A stretch of 44,059 nucleotides of DNA from Candidatus Flavonifractor merdavium (GCA_019119335.1 DWXF01000026.1:1-44059); one strand, 5' to 3'; shown: positions 8,090-16,755, numbered from the stretch's first letter. Notes: generated by a model from the letters alone, not told the origin. A program made the numbers and translations.

Positions 8090-8542
8090 GTGAAGCGGGA
8101 GGAACATCGGGAAGAAGGACTGAAGGCGCTGGACCAGTGCGAGTATATGGTGCTGGCCATGACGGATCTGGCGGGGGAACCCTATTGCGTGCCGCTCAAC
8201 GCCGTGCGGGTGGGAGAGGCGATCTACTTCCACTGTGCCAGAGCGGGGGAGAAGCTGGACTGCCTGCGGGCGCATCCGGCGGTGTGTCTCACGGCGGTGG
8301 GGGAGCAGCATGTGGTCCAGGCGGAATATACCACCCATTTTACCAGCGCCGTGGTCCGGGGCAGGGCGGCGGAGGTCACCGACCCGTCGGAGATACGGCG
8401 GGGGTTAAGGGCCATCTGCGCCAAATATACCCCCGATTGTCCGGGCCGGGTGGAGGAGGTCATTGAGAAGTATCTGCCCGCCGTCTCGGTGTGGCGGGTG
8501 GACCTTACCTCGGTCAGCGGCCGGAGGAAGGAGAACGGCTGA
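8090..8542 (+). CDS. Pyridoxamine 5'-phosphate oxidase-fold flavoprotein
   Basis: A 150-residue protein of the split-barrel FMN-binding family (NimA / PNPOx-like group). The pattern DQCEYMVLAMTDLAGEPYCVPLNAV, then IYFHCARAGEKLDCLRAHPAVCLTAVG, is typical of this family, where the first strand pairs and the KLDCLR region contact FMN phosphate. The reaction is unknown; relatives reduce nitroimidazoles or flavin-linked substrates, and many are uncharacterised. Start is the GTG at 8090, since AGGAGGG (8077-8083) is 6 bases upstream; longer in-frame starts have no SD. Monocistronic, divergent from the metal operon with no evident functional tie. Confidence 0.85.
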   Translation: MKREEHREEGLKALDQCEYMVLAMTDLAGEPYCVPLNAVRVGEAIYFHCARAGEKLDCLRAHPAVCLTAVGEQHVVQAEYTTHFTSAVVRGRAAEVTDPSEIRRGLRAICAKYTPDCPGRVEEVIEKYLPAVSVWRVDLTSVSGRRKENG

Positions 8543-8588
8543 AAAGGGCCCTCCGGACCGTCATACAGACGGTCCGGAGGGCCTTTTT
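8542..8588. terminator. Strong bidirectional terminator
   Basis: A 16-bp perfect GC-rich stem (8547-8562 with 8568-8583) with a 5-base loop, AAAA before and TTTTT after. It serves the PNPOx-fold gene and the convergent esterase gene. Confidence 0.92.
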
Positions 8589-8595
8589 GTCGGTA

Positions 8596-9558
8596 TCACA
8601 GGGTTTCCAGCAGGAAACGGCCGATGCTCTCCATGGCCTCGTTGGCCTTTTTCATGGGGAACATCTGGAACACATGCCACAGGTCGGACCACACCTCCAG
8701 CCGGCAGGGAACGGCGGCCTGGATCAGCCGGTCCCGCAGGCGGACGGAGTCGGAGAGCAGAATCTCGTTGGTGCCCGCCTGGATCAGGGTGGGAGGGAAG
8801 TCGGTAAAGTCTCCAAACAGGGGGGACAGGCAGGGATCGGACAGATCCTGGCCCCTGGCGTAGGCGTCCCGCACAGCGTAGATATAGTTCAGAGTGAGTA
8901 CCGGGTCAATGTCCTCCCGCTCCTGGTAGGATTTTCCGCTGGCCGTCATGTCCGTCCAGGGGGAGAGGAGGATCAGGGCCCGGGGCAGCCGCCGTCCGGC
9001 CTTTTTCAGCAGATGGGTGAGCACCAGGGCCAGATTGCCTCCGGCGGAATCGCCGGCCACCACCACGTCCCGGGCGCCGTAGCCCTGGTACATCAGGTAA
9101 TCCCAGGCCTTCATGGCGTCTTCCACCGCGGCGGGGTAGGGGTGTTCGGGGGCCAGACGGTACTCAAAGGAGAGCACCTGCCAGCCGGTGACGTTGGACA
9201 GCTTGGAGGCCAGAATACGGGAATAGCCCAGGTTGCCGCTGGTGTAGCCGCCCCCGTGGCAGTAGAGCACGGCCCGCCGACGGTCATGACCCCGGTGGGG
9301 CCGCACCCAGGCGCAGGGCATGTCCTCCAGGGAAAAGGGCTCCCAGCTCATGCCGGCCATGGGGGCCACCAGACGGCCCAGCAGCTGCTGGCCCTTGCGC
9401 TGCTTTTCCAGGTCCTCCAGATTCATGGTCTCCGGCGTGGCGGCGCTGTGGATGGCCCGCAGGGCCCGGAGAAAGGGGTCCAGCCGCTGGGTCTCGGCGG
9501 CGGTCCGGGGTTTGGGGGCGAGGCCCTGAAGCTTGATGTGGATCTTGTCCTGGTCCAT
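8596..9558 (-). CDS. Alpha/beta hydrolase of the hormone-sensitive-lipase (esterase) family
   Basis: A 320-residue esterase or deacylase without signal peptide, so cytoplasmic. Oxyanion-hole motif HGGGY (101-105) and nucleophile motif GDSAGG with Ser171 (169-174) are clear; the catalytic His is in DLWHVFQMF (about 295). The acid position reads AGTNEILLSDS, where this subfamily has Glu instead of the usual Asp. ATG 9558 is chosen for the SD GGAAGGAG 7 bases upstream rather than the in-frame ATG at 9579. It is divergent from the HxxxD acyltransferase at 9702 with 143 bases between the two starts, which suggests a linked role (transfer and removal of an acyl group), but the substrate is unknown. 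Confidence 0.88.
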   Translation of the reverse strand: MDQDKIHIKLQGLAPKPRTAAETQRLDPFLRALRAIHSAATPETMNLEDLEKQRKGQQLLGRLVAPMAGMSWEPFSLEDMPCAWVRPHRGHDRRRAVLYCHGGGYTSGNLGYSRILASKLSNVTGWQVLSFEYRLAPEHPYPAAVEDAMKAWDYLMYQGYGARDVVVAGDSAGGNLALVLTHLLKKAGRRLPRALILLSPWTDMTASGKSYQEREDIDPVLTLNYIYAVRDAYARGQDLSDPCLSPLFGDFTDFPPTLIQAGTNEILLSDSVRLRDRLIQAAVPCRLEVWSDLWHVFQMFPMKKANEAMESIGRFLLETL

Positions 9559-9701
9559 GGGGGATCTCCTTCCTGACAAATTGAGACATAAAATATTATA
9601 CCACGGCGGCAGGGAAAAGGAAAGCGGTGAGAGCCGTCAGCCTTCCCCTTGTGACCGGGGTGGGAATGTGGTATGCTATCCTTATATAAGGAGGGGATGT
9701 C

Positions 9702-10988
9702 ATGCCTGAGAAAGCGGGCGCCTCGGAGTGGTACCGGCTGGACAACGCGGGCGTGCTCTACTCTGCCCTGCAGAAGGAGACCTATTCCGCCATTTACCGC
9801 TTCTCCGCCGTCATGGACCAGCCGGTGGACCGGCAGGCGCTCCAGCGGGCGGTGGATCAGACCATGCCCCGGTTTCCCACCTTTCGGGTGCGGATCAAAA
9901 AGGGGGCCTTCTGGTATTACTTTGAGCCCAACGACGCCCCCGGCCCCTTTGTGAAGGAGGACATTTCCAATCCCTGCCAGCCGGTGCGCTTTCGGGAGGA
10001 CAACGGCTGGCTGGTACGGTTTTATTACTATGAACACCGCATTTCGGTGGAGGTGTTTCACGCCGTCAGTGACGGCGGCGGGGCGCTGGTGTTTTTCAAG
10101 ACCCTGCTGGCGGTCTATCTGCGGGAGCTGGGGCATAAGATTGGAAATACCCACGGCATTCTGGATATTGGGGAGCCGCCCCGGCGGGAAGAGCTGGAGG
10201 ACGCCTATGGGAAATACGCCCAGGGCAAGGGCCGGCGCTGGAAGGAGCGGGAAAAGGCCTACCAGAACACCGGCACGCCGGAGCCCTTTTATACCCTGAA
10301 CGTGACCATGGGCTTCTGCTCGGTGTCCCAGCTGAAGCAGAAGGCCAAGGGATACGGCGTGTCCATCACCGAATATCTGGCGGCGGTGCTGATACAGGTG
10401 ATCCTGGAGAAGCAGCACCGGGAGCGGCCCCGGAAGGAGCGGCCGGTTGCCCTGGCCATTCCCATCAATCTGAGGGCCTGGTTCCCGTCAGAGACTCTGC
10501 GCAACTTTATTCTCACCGTCCGGCCGGTTATTGATCCGAGCCTGGGGGAATATACCTTTGAAGAGGTGCTCAGTCAGGTCCATCATACCTTCCGGCTGAA
10601 GATCAACCGCCAGCGGATGCGGGCGGAGCTGACGGGCAACGTGCGCTTTACCAAAAACCGGCTGCTGCAGATTGTGCCCATTGTGCTGAAAAATCCGGTG
10701 ATGGCCCTGGGCTACCGGATCGCGGGGGTGCGGCCCTACTCAGGCACCTACACCAATCCGGGAGCTTTTTCCGTGCCGCCGGAGATGGAGCCCCACATCC
10801 GGCGCATGGAGGTCATTCTGGGGCAGGCCACCAATCCCCGGGTCCACTGCGCCTCCATCAGCTATGGGGATTTGATGGAGATTACCTTTGCGGGCACCCA
10901 GCGGGAGAGCGACACCGAGCGGGATTTCTTCCGCTTCCTGGTCCGGGAGGGCATCCACGTCAAGGTGGAGAGCAACCGGGCGGAATGA
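9702..10988 (+). CDS. HxxxD-type acyltransferase (condensation / alcohol acetyltransferase-like)
   Basis: A 428-residue protein of the CoA-dependent acyltransferase superfamily (NRPS condensation domain, PapA, alcohol acetyltransferase-like). The active-site motif HAVSDGGG has His120 and Asp124, and FHAVSDG follows a beta strand as expected. The second half carries a typical bridging region (NLRAWFPSETLRNFI), corresponding to the structural N-x-R and D-F-G-W-like region of such folds. No carrier domain is attached, so it likely acts on a small molecule or lipid. SD AAGGAGGGG precedes the ATG. It is followed 19 bases later by the zinc-ribbon membrane protein, probably in one operon. Exact donor and acceptor cannot be told. 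Confidence 0.8.
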   Translation: MPEKAGASEWYRLDNAGVLYSALQKETYSAIYRFSAVMDQPVDRQALQRAVDQTMPRFPTFRVRIKKGAFWYYFEPNDAPGPFVKEDISNPCQPVRFREDNGWLVRFYYYEHRISVEVFHAVSDGGGALVFFKTLLAVYLRELGHKIGNTHGILDIGEPPRREELEDAYGKYAQGKGRRWKEREKAYQNTGTPEPFYTLNVTMGFCSVSQLKQKAKGYGVSITEYLAAVLIQVILEKQHRERPRKERPVALAIPINLRAWFPSETLRNFILTVRPVIDPSLGEYTFEEVLSQVHHTFRLKINRQRMRAELTGNVRFTKNRLLQIVPIVLKNPVMALGYRIAGVRPYSGTYTNPGAFSVPPEMEPHIRRMEVILGQATNPRVHCASISYGDLMEITFAGTQRESDTERDFFRFLVREGIHVKVESNRAE

Positions 10989-11007
10989 GAAAAAAGGGGA
11001 CGTTTTT

Positions 11008-11712
11008 ATGCCGTATTGTGTCCACTGCGGGGTGGAGCTGGATGCCACAGCCACTTTCTGCCCTCTCTGCCATACTCCGGTGGCGGATCCGAATCAGCCG
11101 CCGGACCTGAGCGCGCCCAAGCCCTTTCCCACCCAGCGGGGAGAGGTGGCCCCCGCGTCCAAGCAGGAGCTGGCGCTGCTGGTCACCGCCATGCTGGCCT
11201 GTGTGGCCCTGTGCTGCGGGCTGCTCAACGTGTTCCTCAAGCCGGAGCGGGGGTGGTCCCTGTATGTCATCGGCGCGGCGGCCATGCTGTGGCTCTGGCT
11301 GGTGCCCCCGCTGCTGGCCAGGGGGATGCACCTGCTGCTGCGGCTGCTGGTGGATGTGGCGGCGGTGGCGCTCTACGTCTATCTGATTTCCATGGACCTG
11401 AACGGGAAAGCCTGGTTCTGGGGGCTGGCCGCGCCCATCATCTTTTGGGGCGGCGCCGTTCTCCTGCTGCTGGGCCTGGTGCTGCGGGTATACCGCCGCT
11501 CGCTCATCACCAGCCTGACCATCCTCATCGGCAGCCTGGGGGTGTTCCTGTTCGGGGTGGAGTATCTGATTGATCTGTGGCTCTACGGCCGATGGGACCC
11601 CTCCTGGTCTCTGGTGGTGCTCACCATCTGCGTGGGTCTGGTGATCCCGCTGATTATTGTACGCCGGATTCCCTCCCTCCGGGAAGAGGCCCGCAGGCGG
11701 TTTCATGTATGA
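11008..11712 (+). CDS. Zinc-ribbon polytopic membrane protein (DUF6320-like)
   Basis: A 234-residue protein with an N-terminal zinc ribbon, CVHCGVELDATATFCPLCHTP (Cys-x2-Cys and Cys-x2-Cys, residues 4-24), then a Pro-rich linker and about six to seven hydrophobic helices from residue 50 on. The order zinc ribbon then membrane core matches the family I know as DUF6320, whose function is not established. ATG 11008 is preceded by an AAAAAAGGGGA purine stretch. It directly follows the acyltransferase, and I read them as one transcription unit. The family number is from memory and should be confirmed by a profile search. Confidence 0.78.
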   Translation: MPYCVHCGVELDATATFCPLCHTPVADPNQPPDLSAPKPFPTQRGEVAPASKQELALLVTAMLACVALCCGLLNVFLKPERGWSLYVIGAAAMLWLWLVPPLLARGMHLLLRLLVDVAAVALYVYLISMDLNGKAWFWGLAAPIIFWGGAVLLLLGLVLRVYRRSLITSLTILIGSLGVFLFGVEYLIDLWLYGRWDPSWSLVVLTICVGLVIPLIIVRRIPSLREEARRRFHV

Positions 11713-11722
11713 CCGGTATGAC

Positions 11723-11751
11723 TTGACGATTGAGTGAGAGTGTCGTATAAT
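11723..11751 (+). promoter_or_regulatory. Promoter of the small membrane protein gene
   Basis: TTGACG (11723-11728) and TATAAT (11746-11751) with exactly 17 bases between; leader of about 60 bases to the ATG at 11818. Confidence 0.75.
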
Positions 11752-11817
11752 GCAGAAAGCAGAATGTTCCTCGATTGGAAATACATTTTGCGGATAAGAG
11801 AGAAGGGAGTTGTTGTT

Positions 11818-12093
11818 ATGTCGCAGGATAATGGTAAGGGACTGGCTACCGCCAGCATGGTGCTGGGTATTGTGGGCCTGGTATTCACCTTCTTTATCAA
11901 TGGGCTGATCGGTCTGATTTTGGGCATTATTGGCCTGGTTCTGGCCAGCAAGTCCAAGCAGCAGGGCTTCGTGGGTCCCATCCGCACCGCCGGCTTTGTG
12001 ATGAGCCTGATCTCCGTGATCGTGGGCGTGCTGGCCTTCGTGCTGGTGCTGGCCTGCGCCGCCACCATCGGCGCCATGGGCCTGAGCCTGTAA
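11818..12093 (+). CDS. Small two-to-three helix membrane protein (DUF4190-like)
   Basis: A 91-residue protein. After MSQDNGKGLATASMVLGIVG there are three hydrophobic segments; the pattern of small residues, ASMVLGIVGLV, then GLILGIIGLVLASKS, then GPIRTAGFVMSLISVIVGV, is that of DUF4190-type membrane proteins of unknown role. It has its own promoter and terminator. AGAAGGGAG lies 9 bases before the ATG. Confidence 0.75.
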   Translation: MSQDNGKGLATASMVLGIVGLVFTFFINGLIGLILGIIGLVLASKSKQQGFVGPIRTAGFVMSLISVIVGVLAFVLVLACAATIGAMGLSL

Positions 12094-12116
12094 GCGAACC
12101 GTACATGACATGACAC

Positions 12117-12156
12117 AAGCGCCGCGGCGCCCCGTCAAGGGACGCCGCGGCGCTTT
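12117..12156 (+). terminator. GC-rich hairpin terminator
   Basis: Stem 12117-12129 with 12143-12155, extended by CCC/GGG pairs inside, followed by only TTTG. Probable terminator of the 11818 gene; it sits only 6 bases before the SD of lgt. Confidence 0.7.
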
Positions 12157-12176
12157 GCCTGAGAGGAGGAAACGGC

Positions 12177-12962
12177 GTGCTGCCCTACGTCACCCTGTTC
12201 GGACACACCCTGTCCACTTATAGCGTTCTGGCGATCCTGGGCTTTCTGGCCGGCCTGCTGCTGGTGGTGCTGGCCAGCCCCCGCTTTGCCCTGAACAGAG
12301 ATGACAGCGTGTACCTCTATGTCTTTTCCTTTGCCGGGGTGCTGGTGGGGGCCAAGCTCCTGTCTCTGCTGCCGCTGCTGCCCCGGCTGGCGGCGGACCT
12401 GCCCATGCTGTGGACGGGGGAATGGGAGCAGTTTGTGCGCACCTATCTCACCAGCGGCATGGTATACTATGGCGGTCTGGCGGGGGCGGTGGTGGGCGCA
12501 TGGCTCACCGCCCGCTATTTCTCCCTGTGCCTGAGCGATTTTTTCCCCGTCCTGGTCCCTGCCATCCCCCTGTTCCACGCTTTTGGCCGGGTGGGCTGCT
12601 TCTGCGCCGGCTGCTGTTGCGGCGTGGAGGCCCCGGAGCCCTGGGGGATTGCCTTCACCCACGCCGTGGCCGGTCCCAACGGGGTGCCCTTGCTGCCGGT
12701 GCAGCTGTGGGAGAGTGGGGCGGAGCTGGTGATCTTCGTCATCCTGCTGTGGTATGCCGCCAGAACGAAGGCACGGGAAAGGCTGCTGCCGGCCTATGTG
12801 CTGCTCTACGCCCCCACCCGCTTTGTGCTGGAGTTTTTCCGGGGAGATCCCGCCCGGCGGCTGTACGGGCCCCTCTCCACCTCCCAGTGGCTCAGCCTGG
12901 CCGCGATCGCGGCGGCGTTCTGGCTGCTGTACCGGCGCAAAAACCATGAATATTCACAATAA
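12177..12962 (+). CDS. lgt: Prolipoprotein diacylglyceryl transferase
   Basis: A 261-residue integral membrane enzyme that moves diacylglycerol from phosphatidylglycerol onto the lipobox cysteine of prolipoproteins. Seven hydrophobic segments are visible. Signature region HAFGRVGCFCAGCCCGVE is the clostridial version of the Lgt signature, with the essential Gly-Arg, and TRFVLEFFRGDP near the C-terminus is the conserved Arg-Glu-Arg cluster. GTG 12177 is the start, with AGGAGG (12164-12169) 7 bases upstream. The lipoprotein encoded inside 36978-39437 is the kind of substrate it would modify. Confidence 0.93.
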   Translation: MLPYVTLFGHTLSTYSVLAILGFLAGLLLVVLASPRFALNRDDSVYLYVFSFAGVLVGAKLLSLLPLLPRLAADLPMLWTGEWEQFVRTYLTSGMVYYGGLAGAVVGAWLTARYFSLCLSDFFPVLVPAIPLFHAFGRVGCFCAGCCCGVEAPEPWGIAFTHAVAGPNGVPLLPVQLWESGAELVIFVILLWYAARTKARERLLPAYVLLYAPTRFVLEFFRGDPARRLYGPLSTSQWLSLAAIAAAFWLLYRRKNHEYSQ

Positions 12963-12983
12963 AGTGAATATTATGCATATTAT
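12947..12983 (+). promoter_or_regulatory. ArgR-like half-site cluster upstream of argG
   Basis: The inverted repeat ATTCAC-6-GTGAAT (12952-12969) and the run TGAATATTATGCATA (12965-12979) resemble ArgR boxes (TGMAT-W4-ATKCA) but with a 3-base instead of a 4-base centre. It lies at the end of lgt and about 95 bases before the argG start of transcription. Weak on its own; context gives it weight. Confidence 0.35.
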
Positions 12984-13007
12984 CGGAAAAATGCACCAGA
13001 GAAATGG

Positions 13008-13045
13008 GGGGAAATTCGCATATTTATGCGAATTTCCCCTTGCTT
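13008..13045 (+). terminator. Perfect 15-bp hairpin, lgt terminator and possible ArgR box
   Basis: Bases 13008-13022 pair perfectly with 13025-13039 and are followed by TTGCTTTTT, so it is a good intrinsic terminator for lgt. Its core CGCATATTTATGCG (13017-13030) matches the ArgR consensus TGMATWWWWATKCA in 12 of 14 positions, and its T-rich tail is the -35 box of argG. It may act both as terminator and operator. Confidence 0.7.
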
Positions 13046-13068
13046 TTTCCACAGGGCTGTGCTACACT
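13040..13068 (+). promoter_or_regulatory. Promoter of the arginine operon
   Basis: TTGCTT (13040-13045) and TACACT (13063-13068), spacing 17. Transcription would start near 13075; CGGAGG (13087-13092) precedes the argG ATG. Confidence 0.7.
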
Positions 13069-13100
13069 ATCTCCAACAAGAACAAACGGAGGTTTTTACC

Positions 13101-14321
13101 ATGGCTGATATCAAGAAAGTAGTGCTCGCCTATTCCGGCGGTCTGGATACATCCATCATCATCCCCTGGCTGAAGGAGAACTACAACAATCCCGAGATCA
13201 TCGCCGTCTCCGGCAACGTGGGCCAGGCCGACGAGCTGGAGGGCCTGGAGGAGAAGGCCATCAAGACCGGCGCCTCCAAGCTGTACGTGGAGGACCTGGT
13301 GGACGAGATGGTGGACGACGTGATCATCCCCTCCATGCAGATGGGCGCCAAGTACGAGGACTACCTGCTGGGCACCGCCTTTGCCCGGCCCATCATTGCC
13401 AAGCGTCTGGTGGAGATTGCCAAGGCCGAGGGGGCCGACGCCATCTGCCACGGCTGCACCGGCAAGGGCAACGACCAGATCCGGTTTGAGCTGGCCATCA
13501 AGCGGTTTGCCCCCGAAATGAAGATCATCGCCCCCTGGCGTGAGTGGGACATCAAGAGCCGGGACGAAGAGATTGACTACGCCGAGGCCCACAACGTGCC
13601 TCTGAAGATCTCCCGGGAGACCAACTACTCCAAGGACAAGAACCTGTGGCACCTGAGCCACGAGGGGCTGGACCTGGAGGACCCTGCCAGCGAGCCCCAG
13701 TACGACAAGCCCGGCTTCCTGGAGATGGGCGTGTCTCCCGCCATGGCGCCCGACCAGGCTACTTATGTGACCATCGACTTTGAGAAGGGCTGGCCCGTGG
13801 CGGTGGACGGGGAGAAGATGAAGGCCTCCGACGTCATCCGCAAGCTCAACGACCTGGGCGGTAAGAACGGCATCGGCCTGCTGGACATCGTGGAGAACCG
13901 GATGACCGGCATGAAGGACCGGGGCGTGTACGAGACTCCCGGCGGCGCCATTCTGTACCGGGCCCACGAGGTGCTGGAGATGATCACCATTGACAAGGAC
14001 ACCGCCCACATGAAGAGCAAGCTGGCGGTGGACTTCGCCGATCTGGTGTACAACGGCAAGTGGTTCACCCCCCTGCGGGAGGCTCTCACCGCCTTTGCCA
14101 CCGAGACCCAGAAGCACGTCACCGGCACCGTGAAGCTGAAGCTGTACAAGGGCAACATCATCACCGCCGGCGTTACCTCTCCCGACACCCTCTATTCCGA
14201 GGAGATCGTCACCTTCCAGGAGAGCGATTACAACCAGAACGACGCCACCGGCTTCATCAATCTGTGGGGCCTGCCGGACACCGTGCTGGCGCTGCGGGAT
14301 CAGGGCAAGCTGAACAAGTAA
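13101..14321 (+). CDS. argG: Argininosuccinate synthase
   Basis: A 406-residue cytoplasmic enzyme joining citrulline and aspartate with ATP to argininosuccinate, step seven of arginine synthesis. The N-type ATP pyrophosphatase loop SGGLDTS is at residues 12-18, followed by GNVGQ and the conserved [14 protein letters not shown] segment (about 115-128). Full length for the family. ATG 13101 is chosen by CGGAGG 8 bases upstream and by the family N-terminus [14 protein letters not shown]. First gene of argGHCJBDF, in which every arginine-specific step from glutamate is present. Confidence 0.97.
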   Translation: MADIKKVVLAYSGGLDTSIIIPWLKENYNNPEIIAVSGNVGQADELEGLEEKAIKTGASKLYVEDLVDEMVDDVIIPSMQMGAKYEDYLLGTAFARPIIAKRLVEIAKAEGADAICHGCTGKGNDQIRFELAIKRFAPEMKIIAPWREWDIKSRDEEIDYAEAHNVPLKISRETNYSKDKNLWHLSHEGLDLEDPASEPQYDKPGFLEMGVSPAMAPDQATYVTIDFEKGWPVAVDGEKMKASDVIRKLNDLGGKNGIGLLDIVENRMTGMKDRGVYETPGGAILYRAHEVLEMITIDKDTAHMKSKLAVDFADLVYNGKWFTPLREALTAFATETQKHVTGTVKLKLYKGNIITAGVTSPDTLYSEEIVTFQESDYNQNDATGFINLWGLPDTVLALRDQGKLNK

Positions 14322-14334
14322 TTTTCAAATGTTC

Positions 14335-14393
14335 TGCGGGCGGCCGCAGGCTGACCCTACCGAAACCGTAGGGACAACCTGCGGTCGCCCGCA
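14335..14393. repeat. Large nested inverted repeat between argG and argH
   Basis: Outer stem 14335-14350 with 14378-14393 (16 bp, one G-T pair) encloses an inner 6-bp stem 14355-14360 with 14368-14373. There is no T tract on either side, so it is unlikely to be a terminator within the operon. The size and GC-rich nested design fit a REP/BIME-type intergenic element or an mRNA-processing hairpin that adjusts argG against argH levels. Confidence 0.65.
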
Positions 14394-14416
14394 ATCCAAA
14401 TAGGGAGCGATTGACT

Positions 14417-15802
14417 ATGAAACTTTGGGCCGGACGGTTCCAGAAAGAGACCGACACCCTGGTGAATGACTTTAACTCTTCCATTACGTTTGACGCCCGG
14501 ATGTACAAAGAGGACATCACCGGCTCCATGGCCCACGCCGCCATGCTGGGCAAACAGGGCATCATCGAGGCGCATGAGGCGGAGAAGATCATCGAGGGAC
14601 TGAAGGTGATCCTGGCCGATATCGAGGCCGGACAGGTGGAGTTCTCCATGGAGAACGAGGACATCCACATGAACATTGAGACTATGCTCACCCAGCGCAT
14701 CGGCGACACGGGCAAGCGGCTCCACACCGCCCGCAGCCGCAACGACCAGGTGGCGGTGGATTTCCGGCTCTATGTGAAGGGGGAGATCCCCAAGATCATC
14801 GGTATGGTGCTGGAGCTGGAGAAGGTGCTCGTCAAGAAGGCGGAGGCCAACCTGGAGACCGTCATGCCGGGCTATACCCACCTCCAGCGGGCTCAGCCCA
14901 CCACCTTCGGCCACTACATGATGGCTTACGCCAATATGCTCCGCCGGGACGTGACCCGGCTGGAGGACTGTCTGAAGCGCATGGACGAGTGCCCCCTGGG
15001 AGCGGGCGCCCTGGCCACCTCCACCTATCCGGTGGACCGGTTCCAGACCGCCGCTGCCCTGGGTTTCCAAAAGCCCACCGACAACTCCATGGATTCGGTG
15101 TCCGACCGGGATTTCGCCATTGAGTTTCTGTCCGCCTGCTCGATCCTGATGATGCACCTGTCCCGGTTCTCCGAGGAGATCATCCTCTGGTGCTCCTGGG
15201 AGTTCAAATACGTGGAGCTGGACGACGCCTACTCCACCGGCTCCTCCATCATGCCCCAGAAGAAGAACCCCGACGTGGCCGAGCTGGTCCGGGGCAAGAC
15301 CGGCCGGGTGTACGGCTCCCTGATGACCCTGCTCACGGTCATGAAGGCCCTTCCCCTGGCCTATAATAAGGACATGCAGGAGGACAAGGAGTGCGTCTTT
15401 GACGCCATCGACACGGTGGAGATGTGCCTGCCGGTGTTTACCGCCATGCTGGACACCCTCACCGTCCTGCCCAAGAATATGCGCGCCGCCGCCTCCGGCG
15501 GCTTCATCAACGCCACCGACTGCGCCGACTACCTGACCAAGAAGGGCATGCCCTTCCGGGAAGCCTATATGATCGTGGGCCGGCTGGTGAATATGTGCAT
15601 CAAGGCGGGGGAGACCCTGGATACCCTGCCTCTGAAGGACTTCCGCTCCATCTCCAACCTGTTTGACGCCGACGTGTATCAGGCCCTGGAGCTGAAAACC
15701 TGCGTCAACGGCCGGAAGGTCTACGGCGGCCCGGCCAGGGAGGCCGTGGAGCAGCAGATTGCCAACATCAAAGCCTTTGTGGAGGCGCGGGAACATGAGT
15801 AA
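14417..15802 (+). CDS. argH: Argininosuccinate lyase
   Basis: A 461-residue enzyme of the fumarase/aspartase superfamily that splits argininosuccinate into arginine and fumarate, the last step. MKLWAGRFQKETDTLVNDF is the usual start, ARSRNDQVAVD and GYTHLQRAQPTTF are conserved substrate regions, and the superfamily signature GSSIMPQKKNPD (275-286) carries the catalytic Ser loop. ATG 14417 with GGGAG 9 bases upstream is preferred over a TTG at 14411. It ends 8 bases inside argC. Confidence 0.97.
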   Translation: MKLWAGRFQKETDTLVNDFNSSITFDARMYKEDITGSMAHAAMLGKQGIIEAHEAEKIIEGLKVILADIEAGQVEFSMENEDIHMNIETMLTQRIGDTGKRLHTARSRNDQVAVDFRLYVKGEIPKIIGMVLELEKVLVKKAEANLETVMPGYTHLQRAQPTTFGHYMMAYANMLRRDVTRLEDCLKRMDECPLGAGALATSTYPVDRFQTAAALGFQKPTDNSMDSVSDRDFAIEFLSACSILMMHLSRFSEEIILWCSWEFKYVELDDAYSTGSSIMPQKKNPDVAELVRGKTGRVYGSLMTLLTVMKALPLAYNKDMQEDKECVFDAIDTVEMCLPVFTAMLDTLTVLPKNMRAAASGGFINATDCADYLTKKGMPFREAYMIVGRLVNMCIKAGETLDTLPLKDFRSISNLFDADVYQALELKTCVNGRKVYGGPAREAVEQQIANIKAFVEAREHE

Positions 15803-16736
15803 GCCAAAGGTATTTATTGACGGCCAGGAGGGCACCACCGGCCTGCAGATCCACGAGCGGCTGGCGGGCCGGGACGATATTGAGCTGCTGGCCATTGACC
15901 CTGACAAGCGGAAAGACCTGACCGAGCGGAAAAAGCTCATCAATGCCGCCGACCTGGTGTTCCTCTGCCTGCCTGACGCGGCGGCGGTGGAGGCGGTGGG
16001 GCTGATTGAAAATTCCCGTACCCGGGTGATCGACGCCTCCACCGCCCACCGTACCGCACCCGGCTGGGTGTACGGCTTCCCGGAGCTCTATAAGAAGCCG
16101 GAGGAGGTCATCGGGACCGCCCGGTTTGTGGCCAATCCTGGCTGCCATGCCACCGGCTTTCTGGCCTCGGCGGCTCCGCTGGTGTCCATGCGGATTTTGC
16201 CCCGGGATTACCCCCTGACCTGCTGCTCCCTCACCGGCTACTCCGGCGGGGGCAAGAAGATGATCGCCCAGTATGAGAGCAAGGATAAAAGGGAGGACCT
16301 GTGCAGTCCCAGAGTGTACGGCACCACCCTCAAGCACAAGCATCTGCCCGAAATGCAGAAGATCTCCGGCCTGGACAACCCGCCGGTGTTCACCCCGGTG
16401 GTGGACGATTACTATAAGGGCATGGCCACCACCATCTACATCCACAACCGCTACCTGGTAGGTCAGCCCACCGCCAAGGAGCTGAGCCTGATCCTGATGG
16501 CCTACTATGCCGGACAGCCTCTGATCTCTGTGGCCCCCTACACGGAGGAGCCGGCCTATCTGGCGGCCAACGCCCTGGCGGGCACAGACAAGCTGGAGCT
16601 CACCGTCAGCGGCCATGAGGGGCAGAGCGTCATTACCGCCCGGTTTGACAACCTGGGCAAGGGAGCCTCCGGCGCGGCGGTGCAGAACATGAACCTGATG
16701 CTGGGCTTTGAAGAGACCCGCGGCCTGGCGCTGTAA
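15795..16736 (+). CDS. argC: N-acetyl-gamma-glutamyl-phosphate reductase, short (type 2) form
   Basis: A 313-residue NADPH-dependent reductase making N-acetylglutamate semialdehyde. The N-terminus KVFIDGQEGTTGLQIHERL is the nucleotide-binding GxxGxxG variant of the type 2 subfamily, and the catalytic cysteine lies in ANPGCHATGF. The length (about 310 rather than 345) and FIDGQEGTTGL confirm type 2. The ATG overlaps the argH stop by 8 bases, with GGAGG upstream inside argH, implying translational coupling. Confidence 0.95.
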   Translation: MSKPKVFIDGQEGTTGLQIHERLAGRDDIELLAIDPDKRKDLTERKKLINAADLVFLCLPDAAAVEAVGLIENSRTRVIDASTAHRTAPGWVYGFPELYKKPEEVIGTARFVANPGCHATGFLASAAPLVSMRILPRDYPLTCCSLTGYSGGGKKMIAQYESKDKREDLCSPRVYGTTLKHKHLPEMQKISGLDNPPVFTPVVDDYYKGMATTIYIHNRYLVGQPTAKELSLILMAYYAGQPLISVAPYTEEPAYLAANALAGTDKLELTVSGHEGQSVITARFDNLGKGASGAAVQNMNLMLGFEETRGLAL

Positions 16737-16755
16737 GGAAAGAGGAGTGAAGGAT

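Noticed and set aside
14357-16042. Open frame of 561 codons on the minus strand across argH
   Set aside because: Shadow of argH/argC; no motif, no SD.
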